Below are positions 1-8,561 of a DNA stretch of 64,000 nt, piece by piece. The notes below the pieces were generated by a model. It made no database searches, was not told where the DNA came from, and saw only the letters and a list, made by a program, of their open reading frames with translations. Numbering within the stretch: the stretch's first letter is position 1; each line of letters begins with the position of its first letter. The DNA is taken from the NCBI RefSeq assembly GCF_003369925.1, contig NZ_LARY01000002.1:620001-684000 (forward strand). Direction: 5' to 3'. The stretch comes from Listeria kieliensis (GTDB lineage: Bacteria > Bacillota > Bacilli > Lactobacillales > Listeriaceae). The position numbers were made by a program, and so were the translations under genes.

Positions 1-471
1 CTCATCGGAATATCTTAAATCGACTTTTCCTTCTTTGCGCCCGCGGTGAAATAAATCGAGCATAATGCTGAAACTTTCTTTTGTATAAGCTTCCATTAAT
101 AGCGACAAATCACGATTTTCTTTTTGCGTATAGTAGCCCATCAAATCCATGTAAAACTGATGTTCAATCCGCTCCAAATAGCGAATCTTGTTTTGACTCA
201 TAGCAATCAAAGTCTCTTCAAACGGTCGCTCCTCCGCCATAATTTCCTTCGCCGAGTCCGCCATATCCGTCATAAACTGGATGAACACTTGGTGAATCAA
301 ATTATCCTTGCTCCCAAAATACTTAAAAATCGTAGCTTTGCTAATTCCCGATTGTTTGACGATCTCATCTACCGTAAGCCCCTCAACCCCATCAGGAGAA
401 TTCATTAAATCAAAAGTAGCGGTTAAAATTTGCTTTCTTTTTTCTTCGCTGCGTTTTTCAAATCCGTTCAT
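1..471 (-). CDS. TetR/AcrR family transcriptional regulator (3' end outside window)
   Basis: The gene reads leftwards from an ATG at 469-471, preceded by a GAGAGG ribosome binding site, and runs off the window edge after 157 codons, so the C-terminus is missing. The N-terminal 60 residues form a typical TetR helix-turn-helix (motif VDEIVKQSGISKATIFKYFG), after which a helical ligand-binding domain begins. It is divergent from the ABC exporter that starts at 750, so it probably represses that operon and itself in response to a compound the exporter removes. That regulatory link is inference from position. The family call is firm; the ligand cannot be read from the sequence. Confidence 0.85.
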   Translation of the reverse strand, partial: MNGFEKRSEEKRKQILTATFDLMNSPDGVEGLTVDEIVKQSGISKATIFKYFGSKDNLIHQVFIQFMTDMADSAKEIMAEERPFEETLIAMSQNKIRYLERIEHQFYMDLMGYYTQKENRDLSLLMEAYTKESFSIMLDLFHRGRKEGKVDLRYSDE

Positions 472-604
472 TGCTCTTCAACCTCTCATTTATATAATAA
501 ACTATTATAGAGTTTTAAGTTCATATTATTTTCTCTTCCTATTATATAGTTCATTTAATAAACTATCAAGCAGAAAACAGTCCTAAAATTTATAAAAATT
601 TTGA

Positions 605-633
605 TTGACAAGTGATACAAAATGGAATATTAT
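605..633 (+). promoter_or_regulatory. Sigma-A promoter of the ABC exporter operon
   Basis: TTGACA at 605-610 and TATTAT at 628-633 with a 17-nt spacer. An inverted repeat (ATAAAATAGAA at 659-669, TTCTATTTTAT at 706-716) lies in the leader between the promoter and the ATPase start and could be an operator or an RNA stem. The stretch 472-604 is AT-rich and contains only TetR-side upstream sequence. Confidence 0.6.
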
Positions 634-749
634 TGTCCTGAAATCAGAATTCCAGTTTATAAAATAGAAAATACGGGTAATTTTAAACCTAAGAAAGCCA
701 TCTCGTTCTATTTTATCATCAAACTTTAAAAAAGGAGTATCAAAAAATC

Positions 750-1631
750 ATGGCAGAAATTGTAAAAGTCGAACATCTGCAAAAGAAATTCGGCAAATTC
801 CACGCATTATCCGATGTTTCATTCACCGTAAACCAAGGAGAAGTCCTCGGTTTTATCGGTCCAAATGGCGCCGGAAAATCCACTACGATTCGCACCTTAC
901 TTGGCATTATTCACAGCGACGGAGGCCAAGCTGAGATTTTCGGCAAAGACGTTTGGAAAGACAGCCTTGAAATCCACAAACGTATCTCCTATGTTCCGGG
1001 AGACGTCGCTCTTTGGGGCAGCTTAACTGGCGGAGAAATCATTGACTTATTCATGAAACTGCATGGAAACGGCAATAAAGCCAAGCGCGATGCTCTTATT
1101 CAAAAATTCGAACTCGACCCGAAGAAAAAAGCTAAAAACTATTCAAAAGGAAATCGGCAAAAAGTCGGTTTAATCGCGGCGCTTTCCGTTGACTCTGACC
1201 TTTATATTTTTGACGAACCAACATCTGGACTTGATCCACTCATGGAAGCTATTTTCCAAGATGAAGTCGAAAAAATCAAGCAGGCAGGAAAAGCGATCAT
1301 TTTATCTTCACACATTTTAAGTGAAGTGGAACGCCTCGCGGATAAAATTGCCATTATCCGCCAAGGAAAAGTCGTAGAAACTGGAACACTGGCTGAACTT
1401 CGCCACTTAACTCGCTCCACGATTACCGTTCAAACTAAAGAAGACGTAGCGACATTTAAAAACTTGGATGGCGTTCATGATTTCGTTCAAAAAGACGATG
1501 AAGCGACATTTTCAGCAGATCATGCCGCAATGAATGAAATCCTAGCAACCGCGGCTAAACTCGGCGTAATGAAATTCGAATCCGTTCCGCCAACGCTTGA
1601 AGACTTGTTCATGCGGCATTACGAAGCTTAG
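750..1631 (+). CDS. ABC transporter ATP-binding protein (drug/antibiotic exporter type)
   Basis: This 293-residue protein is the nucleotide-binding subunit of an ABC-2 type exporter. Visible motifs are Walker A (GPNGAGKST, about residues 37-45), an ABC signature variant (YSKGNRQKVG, about 131-140), Walker B with DEPTSGLDP and the H-loop in SSHILSE. The C-terminal 80 residues form the extension seen in CcmA/DrrA-like ATPases. The start is supported by AAAGGAG upstream of the ATG. It is followed after 24 nt by the permease gene and the two surely work as one exporter. The divergent TetR gene suggests substrate-induced expression. Substrate unknown. Confidence 0.9.
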   Translation: MAEIVKVEHLQKKFGKFHALSDVSFTVNQGEVLGFIGPNGAGKSTTIRTLLGIIHSDGGQAEIFGKDVWKDSLEIHKRISYVPGDVALWGSLTGGEIIDLFMKLHGNGNKAKRDALIQKFELDPKKKAKNYSKGNRQKVGLIAALSVDSDLYIFDEPTSGLDPLMEAIFQDEVEKIKQAGKAIILSSHILSEVERLADKIAIIRQGKVVETGTLAELRHLTRSTITVQTKEDVATFKNLDGVHDFVQKDDEATFSADHAAMNEILATAAKLGVMKFESVPPTLEDLFMRHYEA

Positions 1632-1655
1632 GCGACACGGAGGAGGGAAATTAGA

Positions 1656-3269
1656 ATGAATGAGAAATTTTCACGTTGGATGCTTCTGTTCATCCAATAT
1701 TTAAAACGAGATTGGAAGAAAATCATTTTTTGGGTCGGAGGACTTGGACTCTTTTCTGGCGCTTACGTTCCCGCTTTTGAAGAAATCAGCAAAGGGACGG
1801 GACTAATCGGCATGTACGAAACGATGCAAAACCCGGCGATGATTTCGATGGTCGGACCAACCCCTATCACAAGAGCTGGGGATTATACCTTAGGGGCAAT
1901 GTATGCCAATGAAATGCTACTTTTCTGCGGTTTGTTTGCAGCAGTCATCTCCATTTTGCACGTCGTAAGCCACACACGTAAAGAAGAAGACCTTGGCTTA
2001 ACAGAACTCGTCCGCTCATTTAGCGTTGGGCGCCAAGCGAATTCGCTCGCCGTTATGAAAGAAACCTTTTTAATCAACTTACTTCTCGGCACAGTCATCG
2101 GCATCATCATGACAAGCTTTGGCGCAGATACGATTACAGCAGAAGGCTCCTTCTTATTCGGCTTCTCTGTAGCCGGCGCGGGACTTCTTGGCGCCGCGAT
2201 TGCGCTCTTTTTCGCACAAATTATGCCCGCATCATCAGGCACGACAGGGGCCTCGCTTGGATTCTTAGGTTTACTTTACATCTTGCGTGCAGCGACCGAC
2301 ACGGCTAATGTGGATTTATCCGCATTTAATCCCATGGGTTGGACGTATCTCACCTACCCTTTCACAGAAAATAACTGGTTACCGGTCCTTTACCTTTTAG
2401 TTTTCGTAGTCGTAGTCACTCTCCTTTCGTTCGTTTTGGAAAGCGGGCGCGACATGGGAGACGGCTACATTCCGCAGCGCGAAGGACGAGGAGAAGCGCG
2501 ACGTAGCTTGCTATCCGTTCGCGGCTTACTCACCAAACTAAACAAAGGTATTACGATTGGCTGGCTGATCGCGTTTATCGTGATGGGAGCGGCATACGGC
2601 TCGATTTATGGCGACATGCAATCCTTTTTAGAAGGAAACGCATTAATGAAGCAGATGTTTAGCAGTTCGCACATCTCGCTTGAGGAATCGTTCACAGGGA
2701 CGATCATGATCGTTCTCGTTTCCCTATCGGCGATTTTACCGATTGCGATCATGAACCGACTTTTCGCAGAAGAAACGCGTGGACGTTTCAGCCAAATTTT
2801 TTCGACAAAAGTCACACGCGCAAAGCTTTACTGGACAAGCGCCATTTTAGCGACTTTAGCAGGTGTACTAGCTCTATTTCTTAGCGCAGGAAGCTTAGGT
2901 GGGGCTGCACTGTCTTCGATGGGAAGCGGTACAAAAATGAACTTCGGCGATTTCCTTGGCGCCGGCTTCAACTTTTTCCCTGCCATTTTATTTTTCATTG
3001 GCCTCGCCGGCTTATTCCTAGGCTGGCTACCTAAACTTGGAAAACTCGTTTACATTTATTTAGGCTATTCGTTTATGTTGAATTACTTCGGCGGCATCCT
3101 CGACCTTCCAAACTGGTTCTCAAAAACCGCTGTCCAATTTTGGTTCCCGCAACTTCCGGGTGAATCCTTTGATTTACCTACTTTCCTAACCGTTATGGCA
3201 ATCGGGATTGTGCTACTTGTACTCGGATATATCGGGTATAAACGCCGGGATTTGGTTGAAGGAGATTAA
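1656..3269 (+). CDS. ABC exporter permease, large two-half type
   Basis: A 537-residue polytopic membrane protein with about 12 hydrophobic segments arranged as two similar halves of six, separated by a charged cytoplasmic linker near residues 265-295. This organisation matches the family annotated as exporters of polyketide antibiotics. It begins 24 nt after the ATPase stop with a GGAGGG ribosome binding site, and it is the membrane partner of that ATPase. No terminator with a T-run follows. An imperfect stem (from GCTAG at about 3273 to CTAGC at about 3311) lies just downstream. Base composition is like the core genome, in contrast to the next block. Confidence 0.85.
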   Translation: MNEKFSRWMLLFIQYLKRDWKKIIFWVGGLGLFSGAYVPAFEEISKGTGLIGMYETMQNPAMISMVGPTPITRAGDYTLGAMYANEMLLFCGLFAAVISILHVVSHTRKEEDLGLTELVRSFSVGRQANSLAVMKETFLINLLLGTVIGIIMTSFGADTITAEGSFLFGFSVAGAGLLGAAIALFFAQIMPASSGTTGASLGFLGLLYILRAATDTANVDLSAFNPMGWTYLTYPFTENNWLPVLYLLVFVVVVTLLSFVLESGRDMGDGYIPQREGRGEARRSLLSVRGLLTKLNKGITIGWLIAFIVMGAAYGSIYGDMQSFLEGNALMKQMFSSSHISLEESFTGTIMIVLVSLSAILPIAIMNRLFAEETRGRFSQIFSTKVTRAKLYWTSAILATLAGVLALFLSAGSLGGAALSSMGSGTKMNFGDFLGAGFNFFPAILFFIGLAGLFLGWLPKLGKLVYIYLGYSFMLNYFGGILDLPNWFSKTAVQFWFPQLPGESFDLPTFLTVMAIGIVLLVLGYIGYKRRDLVEGD

Positions 3270-3299
3270 AAAGCTAGCATTACAACACGGTTGTGTTAA

Positions 3300-3329
3300 T
3301 TGATGTCTAGCACAAAAACATGTTACAAT
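3300..3329 (+). promoter_or_regulatory. Putative promoter of the restriction-modification operon
   Basis: TTGATG at 3300-3305 and TACAAT at 3324-3329 with an 18-nt spacer, just ahead of the methylase gene. The -35 element overlaps the right arm of an imperfect inverted repeat that follows the exporter genes. Confidence 0.45.
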
Positions 3330-3354
3330 AGCCAACATGGAGGAGTGCTTAAAA

Positions 3355-4203
3355 TTGAAAAAAAATACTCTTATAACCCCTGTTGTAAAGTGGGTGGGCG
3401 GAAAAAGACAACTGTTAGATGAAATTAGTAATCTAATTCCTAAAAATATTAGTACTTATGTTGAGCCTTTTGTAGGAGGCGGAGCAGTCTTATTTGATTT
3501 ACAACCCAATAAAGCTATAGTAAATGACTACAACGAAGAGTTGATCAATGTTTATAATGTAATAAAGAATAAACCTGAAGAGCTGATTGACATGCTAAAA
3601 CATTATAAAGAAAAAAATTCCGAAGAATTTTTTTATGAAGTTAGAGCTCTAGATAGAACAGATTCATACAAAACTATTGGAAACATAGATAAAGCTGCAA
3701 GAATGTTATATCTTAATAAAACGTGCTATAATGGTTTATTTAGAGTAAACAGAGCTGGACAATTTAATTCTCCGTATGGAAAATATAAAGATCCAAATAT
3801 CGTTAATGAAGTCGCAATTCGTGCTGTCTCTGATTATTTCAATAATTGCAATATCAAAATTACAAGCGGAGATTATAAGGAAGCACTTAAAAATTTAAGA
3901 AAGGGAGCTTTTGTATATTTCGATCCACCTTATATGCCAATTTCATCGTCTTCATCTTTCACCGGATACACTGAATTAGGTTTTGGGCTTGAAAAGCAGA
4001 CAGAATTGAGAAATGAATGTTTAAAACTTCACAGTAAAGGAATTAAGTTTTTGCTTTCGAATTCCTATTCACCAGAGATATTAGACCTCTATTCAGATAC
4101 TTCCATTTTCACCATAAAAGTTGTAAGAGCAAACAGAAATATTAATAGCAAAGCAAATAAGCGTGGCGAGATTAATGAAGTTTTAATATATAATTATGAA
4201 TAG
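3355..4203 (+). CDS. DNA adenine-N6 methyltransferase, D12 class (type II RM modification subunit)
   Basis: The protein belongs to the Dam/DpnM/EcoRV-methylase family, which transfers a methyl group from SAM to adenine N6. Near the N-terminus is KWVGGKRQL, then the SAM-binding loop EPFVGGGA, the family block NKTCYNGLFRVN, and the catalytic DPPY (about residues 190-193). I chose the TTG at 3355 because GGAGGAG lies 9 nt ahead of it. An in-frame ATG at 3337 precedes that site and lacks a good one of its own. The stop overlaps the start of the nuclease gene by 8 nt. The gene is much more AT-rich than its neighbours, consistent with transfer. Target specificity (GATC or a longer site) is unknown. 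Confidence 0.9.
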   Translation: MKKNTLITPVVKWVGGKRQLLDEISNLIPKNISTYVEPFVGGGAVLFDLQPNKAIVNDYNEELINVYNVIKNKPEELIDMLKHYKEKNSEEFFYEVRALDRTDSYKTIGNIDKAARMLYLNKTCYNGLFRVNRAGQFNSPYGKYKDPNIVNEVAIRAVSDYFNNCNIKITSGDYKEALKNLRKGAFVYFDPPYMPISSSSSFTGYTELGFGLEKQTELRNECLKLHSKGIKFLLSNSYSPEILDLYSDTSIFTIKVVRANRNINSKANKRGEINEVLIYNYE

Positions 4204-5524
4204 GGATAAAAACTTAAACAAGAAAACAGAAAACTTAACTGATAGTGCGTGGCAACAATTATTTGATAAATATGACATACTTGAAAAAATTAAAAATGAT
4301 GGAATTTATCATATAACAGCAAATGAAATTAAAGAATTTCGCGAACCAAGATTGATGGCTAAATGGGATAGTAGTGAACAGCTACCTAAAATTTTTAAAA
4401 AGAATAAAATTAATATCTTACCTAACAGCAGAAAATCTTACATTCTAGGAGAATTTCAATTATATGAACCTTTACCTAGTTTAGAAGAACATGTCCAAAC
4501 TATGCCCAAGGTCGTTCTTCCTCAGTTGGAAACTGTAGATATTGATAACATTAGTTCTGAGGCAAATGCAATAAATGTATTACAAATATCAGGCATTTTA
4601 GAAGATTTTTTAGGTTTAGAAGTAGGAGAAGATTTGTATGCTACTTTTAATGGTAGAATGAAATCTGGAGAATTTAGCTTCCATGTTGATACATTCCAAG
4701 GTGATACGCAAACGATTCATGTGAATAACGCTCAAGTTGAAATTGATGGCGGCTTTGAATCAGAACATTATGTAACTATTTTAGAAGCCAAAAATGTTAT
4801 TCATGAAGATTTTCATATTCGACAATTATATTATCCGTTCAGACTATGGGAAAATAAAGTTAAAAAGCCTGTCAAATTAATTTTCTCGGTGTATTCAAAT
4901 AAAATATTTAGACTTATGGAATATGTCTTTGTTCAAACTGATAATTATTCATCTATTAAATTAATTAAGACTAGAAACTATTCATTAGAAAATACAGATA
5001 TTAGCATTGATGAGCTAAAGAGAGCATTTGATAGCGTAACTAATATTATTGATGATAATCAAAATATTTCCGATGTGCCTTTTATACAAGCTGACAATTT
5101 TGATAGAATAGTTTCTCTTCTTGAAAATATGTATATGAATAATATGACTGCCGATGAAATAGAAAATTTAATGCAGTTTACAAGTAGACAAAGAGATTAT
5201 TATTTTAATGCTGGACGATACTTAGGGTTGTTTGAAAAATATAAAGAAGATGAGCTTCGTTATTATAGATTGACAGATCTAGGTAAAAAAATATATAAAC
5301 TTAATTATAAAGATAGGCAATTAAAGTTGGTAGAACTAATACTTTCTCATAAAATATTTAGAGATTCATTTGAATTTGTTCTCCAACATGGAGAATTTCC
5401 AGATATTGAATTTATTAAGGAACTAGCTCAAAATTATAATGTATGTAGTCCAAATCTAGTATATCGACGATCACAATCAGTGTTATCTTGGATAAAATGG
5501 ATTTTCAACTTACAAAAGTTATAA
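4196..5524 (+). CDS. Probable type II restriction endonuclease, PD-(D/E)XK fold
   Basis: A 442-residue protein whose ATG lies inside the end of the methylase gene, so the two are translationally coupled. In the middle is a plausible nuclease core: D184 in EIDGGFES followed by E197-A-K199 in TILEAKN, the spacing of a PD-(D/E)XK active site. A downstream block with RQLYYPFRLW resembles proteins annotated as type II restriction enzymes. The C-terminal third is helical and could read DNA. There is no signal peptide or membrane segment. The pairing with a methylase gives the functional call; the active site is inference and the recognition sequence unknown. It is AT-rich like the methylase. Confidence 0.7.
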   Translation: MNRDKNLNKKTENLTDSAWQQLFDKYDILEKIKNDGIYHITANEIKEFREPRLMAKWDSSEQLPKIFKKNKINILPNSRKSYILGEFQLYEPLPSLEEHVQTMPKVVLPQLETVDIDNISSEANAINVLQISGILEDFLGLEVGEDLYATFNGRMKSGEFSFHVDTFQGDTQTIHVNNAQVEIDGGFESEHYVTILEAKNVIHEDFHIRQLYYPFRLWENKVKKPVKLIFSVYSNKIFRLMEYVFVQTDNYSSIKLIKTRNYSLENTDISIDELKRAFDSVTNIIDDNQNISDVPFIQADNFDRIVSLLENMYMNNMTADEIENLMQFTSRQRDYYFNAGRYLGLFEKYKEDELRYYRLTDLGKKIYKLNYKDRQLKLVELILSHKIFRDSFEFVLQHGEFPDIEFIKELAQNYNVCSPNLVYRRSQSVLSWIKWIFNLQKL

Positions 5525-5697
5525 TGTAGCTACAGCAGTGTCCCCAGTATTACATATAAAACGAGAAGAGAAAAACATAGGGTGATTAGTCTTGGATAAA
5601 AACTGTAAAAAATATTAGTTTTCTGATGGTTGTAACAAGCAATCTGGAGATTGGGGAGCTGCACAATATCAAAAGAGATTCTAGGATTTCTTTACAA

Positions 5698-5949
5698 CTA
5701 AAAGATTATAAACTCTTTTCTGTCACTTCTATTTAAAGCACTATTATAAAAACAATTGACGCAAAGCCTATCTTTTCCAAGGAAAATTTTGAAGTTGTAC
5801 GAAACTCGTTTGATATCCCTTCCTATTGTCACAACTTTATGTGAATCTCTCTTTTTAACTCTTTGTATAGTATTTACATCATATCCAATAAAAAAGCTGC
5901 CTTTCCTAACATTAGACTTATCATCTAATATTAGAAGAGACGGCATCAA
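5698..5949 (-). pseudogene. Unrecognised ORF, probably a gene remnant
   Basis: An 83-codon frame with residues such as LMPSLLILDD near its start and KDRLCVNCFYNSALNR near its end. The frame stays open a few codons upstream of the first Met and then meets stops. No ribosome binding site precedes it. It is basic, without membrane segments. I do not recognise it. The other minus-strand remnant just upstream (5980-6235) may be part of the same decayed gene or of a neighbour. Confidence 0.3.
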
Positions 5950-5974
5950 TGAAATATTTTCATCATTTTTATAA

Positions 5975-6235
5975 CTTATTCATTTTAAGTAATTACAGTT
6001 TGTTTCTACGGATCCCTTTGTCCAATGGCATCTTTACAATCAAGCTTGACAAGATCTCCTGCTTTTAGTTAATAATAGGCCCATCTAACGTACCATTCTT
6101 AACGCCTACCATAGTTTGAGGAGTACCATTGTTCCAAATCTGAGCCTGTGTAATTGTTTTCAAAATTTTCCCGCTATTATTATCCAATCACTAGTAATCC
6201 TGTAGAACGTGCTCTCTTTCTAGTCCAAAAAAGAA
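5975..6235 (-). pseudogene. Decayed gene fragment with frameshifts and stops
   Basis: On the minus strand the peptide pieces KTITQAQIWNNGTPQTM, VGVKNGTLDGPI and AGDLVKLDCKDAIGQRDP can be read in order, but in two different frames and broken by stop codons. They look like the C-terminal part of a secreted or structural protein (regular, beta-rich, polar). Family not recognised. Confidence 0.4.
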
Positions 6236-6480
6236 ATCAAAGCCTATTAATTCTGGACTTTAGTTTCTTTTTGTAGAAAAAATTTTATGAACGAGAAGCT
6301 AAATAGCAAATTGTTCAATTTTATTCTGCAGTATCCTTTCCAGCTACACTGCAAACTGGGATTTGTAGGGAGGTGAGCGTTGATACTTCGGTTACAAATG
6401 ATACAAAATATTTTAACATATCTTGCTGATCTAAACGCGGAATAAAACAAATTTTATACACTTTTTGAGGGGATGAAAAA

Positions 6481-6573
6481 ATGGGGTTTCTACAAGGCTT
6501 TATCGCTTAGGTTGGTCTAGCAGTTGCTGATATTAGACAAATTCTAATCGCATTTATCAACTTTTTGCTATAG
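6481..6573 (+). pseudogene. Tiny amphipathic-peptide ORF broken by an in-frame TAG
   Basis: GAGGGG at about 6467-6472 sits 8 nt before an ATG. The frame reads MGFLQGFIA, then TAG at 6508-6510, then VGLAVADIRQILIAFINFLL and a second TAG. Read through, it would be a 30-residue hydrophobic, amphipathic peptide resembling leaderless bacteriocins, PSM-like peptides or small membrane toxins. With the stop it is most simply a decayed peptide gene. A second tiny frame with GGGAGGTG and a TTG start lies just upstream (about 6382-6444). Confidence 0.3.
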
Positions 6574-7015
6574 TTTTCAGATGGATTACGCTAGTATAAA
6601 ATAATTTTAATTATATGTGGAAAATATGCAAAAATATAGACCTGAAAATAGTCAGTTAAATCTGATAAATACCCAGGTCTTTGCTTTTATTTCCTTCGTT
6701 CACTACCGGATATCAAGGTGGGAAATCAATTAATGAATAGCTTTTGTAAGTCTAACAAAGTTTCTATAAAAAACTTAGACTTCCTCACATTTTACTCAAT
6801 CTACTGATAAAAGGAAAAGAGAAAATATTTTTTGATTAATACTCTTATCCAAGTAATGATACGACGCCCACACACCTAATTTTCCACAGTTCAATTTATT
6901 GCTCAAGCCTGTGATTATACGGCGGAAGCTTGTCGCTTAGCATATAAGGCAAATTAGAGAAGAAGATATTCATAAGAAAAAAAGATAACACTATTTTATT
7001 ATATTAAAAATGACA

Positions 7016-7171
7016 TCAATTTTTGTCCATGTAAACATACTTAATTCTCTTAAGACTGTCCCTTATGGAGTTAGTAATGCTTATAATATAATCCACAAGC
7101 AGTTTTTCTAAGAGAGCGGATATATAATCATTTTCAAGGTCCTCATGATTATAAGTATTTTGCAAAGTTAC
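7016..7171 (-). other. Short open frame, possible gene remnant
   Basis: A frame of about 50 codons, with a possible TTG start at 7165, encodes a helical, charged C-terminus-like peptide (contains EDLENDYISALLEKLL). There is no clear ribosome binding site and a stop lies directly upstream. It is probably the tail of a lost gene. Confidence 0.2.
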
Positions 7172-7371
7172 TCAAAGATAGCATGTCATAAAAAACTCAC
7201 CTATAATTTAATAATAGGTTAATTTTATTAAAAGCAGTTTAAATATTACTTATCTAGAATGAGCTTATTAAGGAGATCCATTCACCGTGCACGACTTTTA
7301 TATCCTATAGTACACTAGTCAAATGAACCAATTGCAAACTAGATTAATTTTCAACTTTTTTATACCTTCAT

Positions 7372-7851
7372 TCACTTATGATAAGGCTCCCCGCGCATAA
7401 TCCGAAACGCGCGGTACACTTGCTCGAGCAGCACGAGGCGCATCAACTGATGGGGCAGCGTCATCCGTCCGAACGAGATTTTTTCGTCTGCGCGCGCTAA
7501 AACTGCATCGCTTAGGCCAAGAGAGCCTCCGATCACGAAAGCGATTTTGCTTTTTCCGTAAGTCATCAGCCCGTCGATTCCTGCCGCAAATTGCTCGCTC
7601 GACTTTTCTTTTCCGTCAATCGCAAGCGCCACCACGTGCGTGTCCGCCGAAATTTTCCCGAGAATCCGCTCGCCCTCGCGCTCCTTCACCTGCACCATCT
7701 CCGCCTCGCTCAAAACCTCAGGAGCCTTTTCATCAGGAACTTCTTCCACGATAACCTTCGCGTACGAGCCAAGGCGCTTTAGGTATTCTGCGGTCCCTTG
7801 GACTAAATACTTTTCCTTTAATTTTCCTACACAAATGATTTGAATTCGCAT
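7372..7851 (-). CDS. rlmH: 23S rRNA (pseudouridine-1915-N3)-methyltransferase RlmH
   Basis: A 159-residue SPOUT-class methyltransferase that modifies pseudouridine 1915 in helix 69 of 23S rRNA on assembled 70S ribosomes. The knot motif [13 protein letters not shown] and the invariant C-terminus RGEPYHK are present and the length matches the family. I place the start at the ATG at 7849-7851 (residues [15 protein letters not shown]), with GGGAG upstream. The open frame extends 24 codons further but without family similarity. It follows htrA in the same direction across the DnaA-box region, an order shared with Listeria and similar to Bacillus (yydA). Confidence 0.95.
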   Translation of the reverse strand: MRIQIICVGKLKEKYLVQGTAEYLKRLGSYAKVIVEEVPDEKAPEVLSEAEMVQVKEREGERILGKISADTHVVALAIDGKEKSSEQFAAGIDGLMTYGKSKIAFVIGGSLGLSDAVLARADEKISFGRMTLPHQLMRLVLLEQVYRAFRIMRGEPYHK

Positions 7852-8026
7852 CTTTACACTCCCAAAATTCCTGTTTCCCTTATCATACACTAATTTGCCA
7901 TAAAAATGGATACCATAACCCATAAATTCGTATCAAAAATAGCTTTTCAGGGTAAAAATACCTAAATTGCCAAATAAATGAGTACACTTTCGTTTTCCAC
8001 ATCCATTTGCTACTTACCCACAGTAG

Positions 8027-8160
8027 TTATCCACAAAAATTATACACATATCCACAACCCCATCCATATTTAGTGCAAGAAAATTTGTTCTCCCCCATAT
8101 CTATTTCCATCCAAATTCTTTATCCACAACTTATCCACAAGTAAATCCAGCACTTCCACA
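8027..8160 (+). repeat. DnaA-box array, copy 1
   Basis: Contains TTATCCACA at 8027-8035, ATATCCACA at 8048-8056, TTATCCACA at 8120-8128 and at 8131-8139, that is at offsets 0, 21, 93 and 104. The three perfect boxes match the DnaA consensus. The unit ends with CACTTCCACA. It is a diverged direct copy of 8385-8519. A reverse-oriented perfect box, TGTGGATAA at 8236-8244, lies between the copies. Confidence 0.8.
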
Positions 8161-8384
8161 GCTTCTTTAAATCCCTTCATAAAGCCATTTTTGACTTACT
8201 TTTATTTTTTTCTCAAAGTCCAATCCTAATAAAATTGTGGATAAAAGCTACTTTTCAACTAGACCATTCACAATAGGGATGAAGGACCTATTAAATCCTG
8301 TGATTCTGCCTTAAAAGTCCATGATCCCTCGTATTATTCACTATATTTTTCAGTATTTTCACTTTCTCACAGCTTACGCACATC

Positions 8385-8519
8385 TTATCCACAAATTCCA
8401 TCCACATATCCACAACCACGATCTATATTTTGTGCCCGAATATGTGTTCCCAGCAAGATAAGCGCCCATCCATTTTCACTATCCACAATTTATCCACAAG
8501 TCGATTCCCTTTTTCCACA
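8385..8519 (+). repeat. DnaA-box array, copy 2
   Basis: Contains TTATCCACA at 8385-8393, ATATCCACA at 8406-8414, CTATCCACA at 8479-8487 and TTATCCACA at 8490-8498, that is at offsets 0, 21, 94 and 105. The geometry and several intervening words (ATCCACAACC, CATCCA, TATTT.GTGC) match copy 1, so the array arose by duplication and has kept its box spacing. Confidence 0.8.
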
Positions 8520-8520
8520 C

Positions 8521-8556
8521 AAAAAAGCAGCCTCTCTTTTCGAGGGGCTGCTTTCC
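8521..8556 (-). terminator. Intrinsic terminator after htrA
   Basis: Stem AAAGCAGCC.CT / AG.GGCTGCTTT with a short loop and a run of T on the minus strand, immediately after the htrA stop. It separates the wal-htrA transcript from the DnaA-box region and rlmH. Confidence 0.85.
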
Positions 8557-8561
8557 CATTT

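Larger units (their letters stand above)
5525..7371. other. Decayed AT-rich region without an intact recognised gene
   Basis: About 1.85 kb between the nuclease gene and rlmH. It contains short open frames with stops and frameshifts (listed separately) and no intact gene I recognise. Composition matches the RM genes rather than the flanking core, so the RM pair and this stretch look like one acquired block in which other genes have decayed. No tRNA, direct repeats or transposase that would mark its edges are visible. Confidence 0.6.

Noticed and set aside
6508-6510. TAG inside the tiny peptide frame as a recoded codon
   Set aside because: No evidence of pyrrolysine or suppressor use in this lineage; a broken gene is simpler.
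8027-8519. Repeats suggestive of a CRISPR array
   Set aside because: The repeated unit is a DnaA box at fixed but uneven distances, without constant-length spacers or cas genes.
8027-8519. The DnaA-box region as the replication origin
   Set aside because: No dnaA, dnaN or AT-rich unwinding element adjoins it, and in Listeria oriC lies at dnaA; it is better seen as a secondary cluster.
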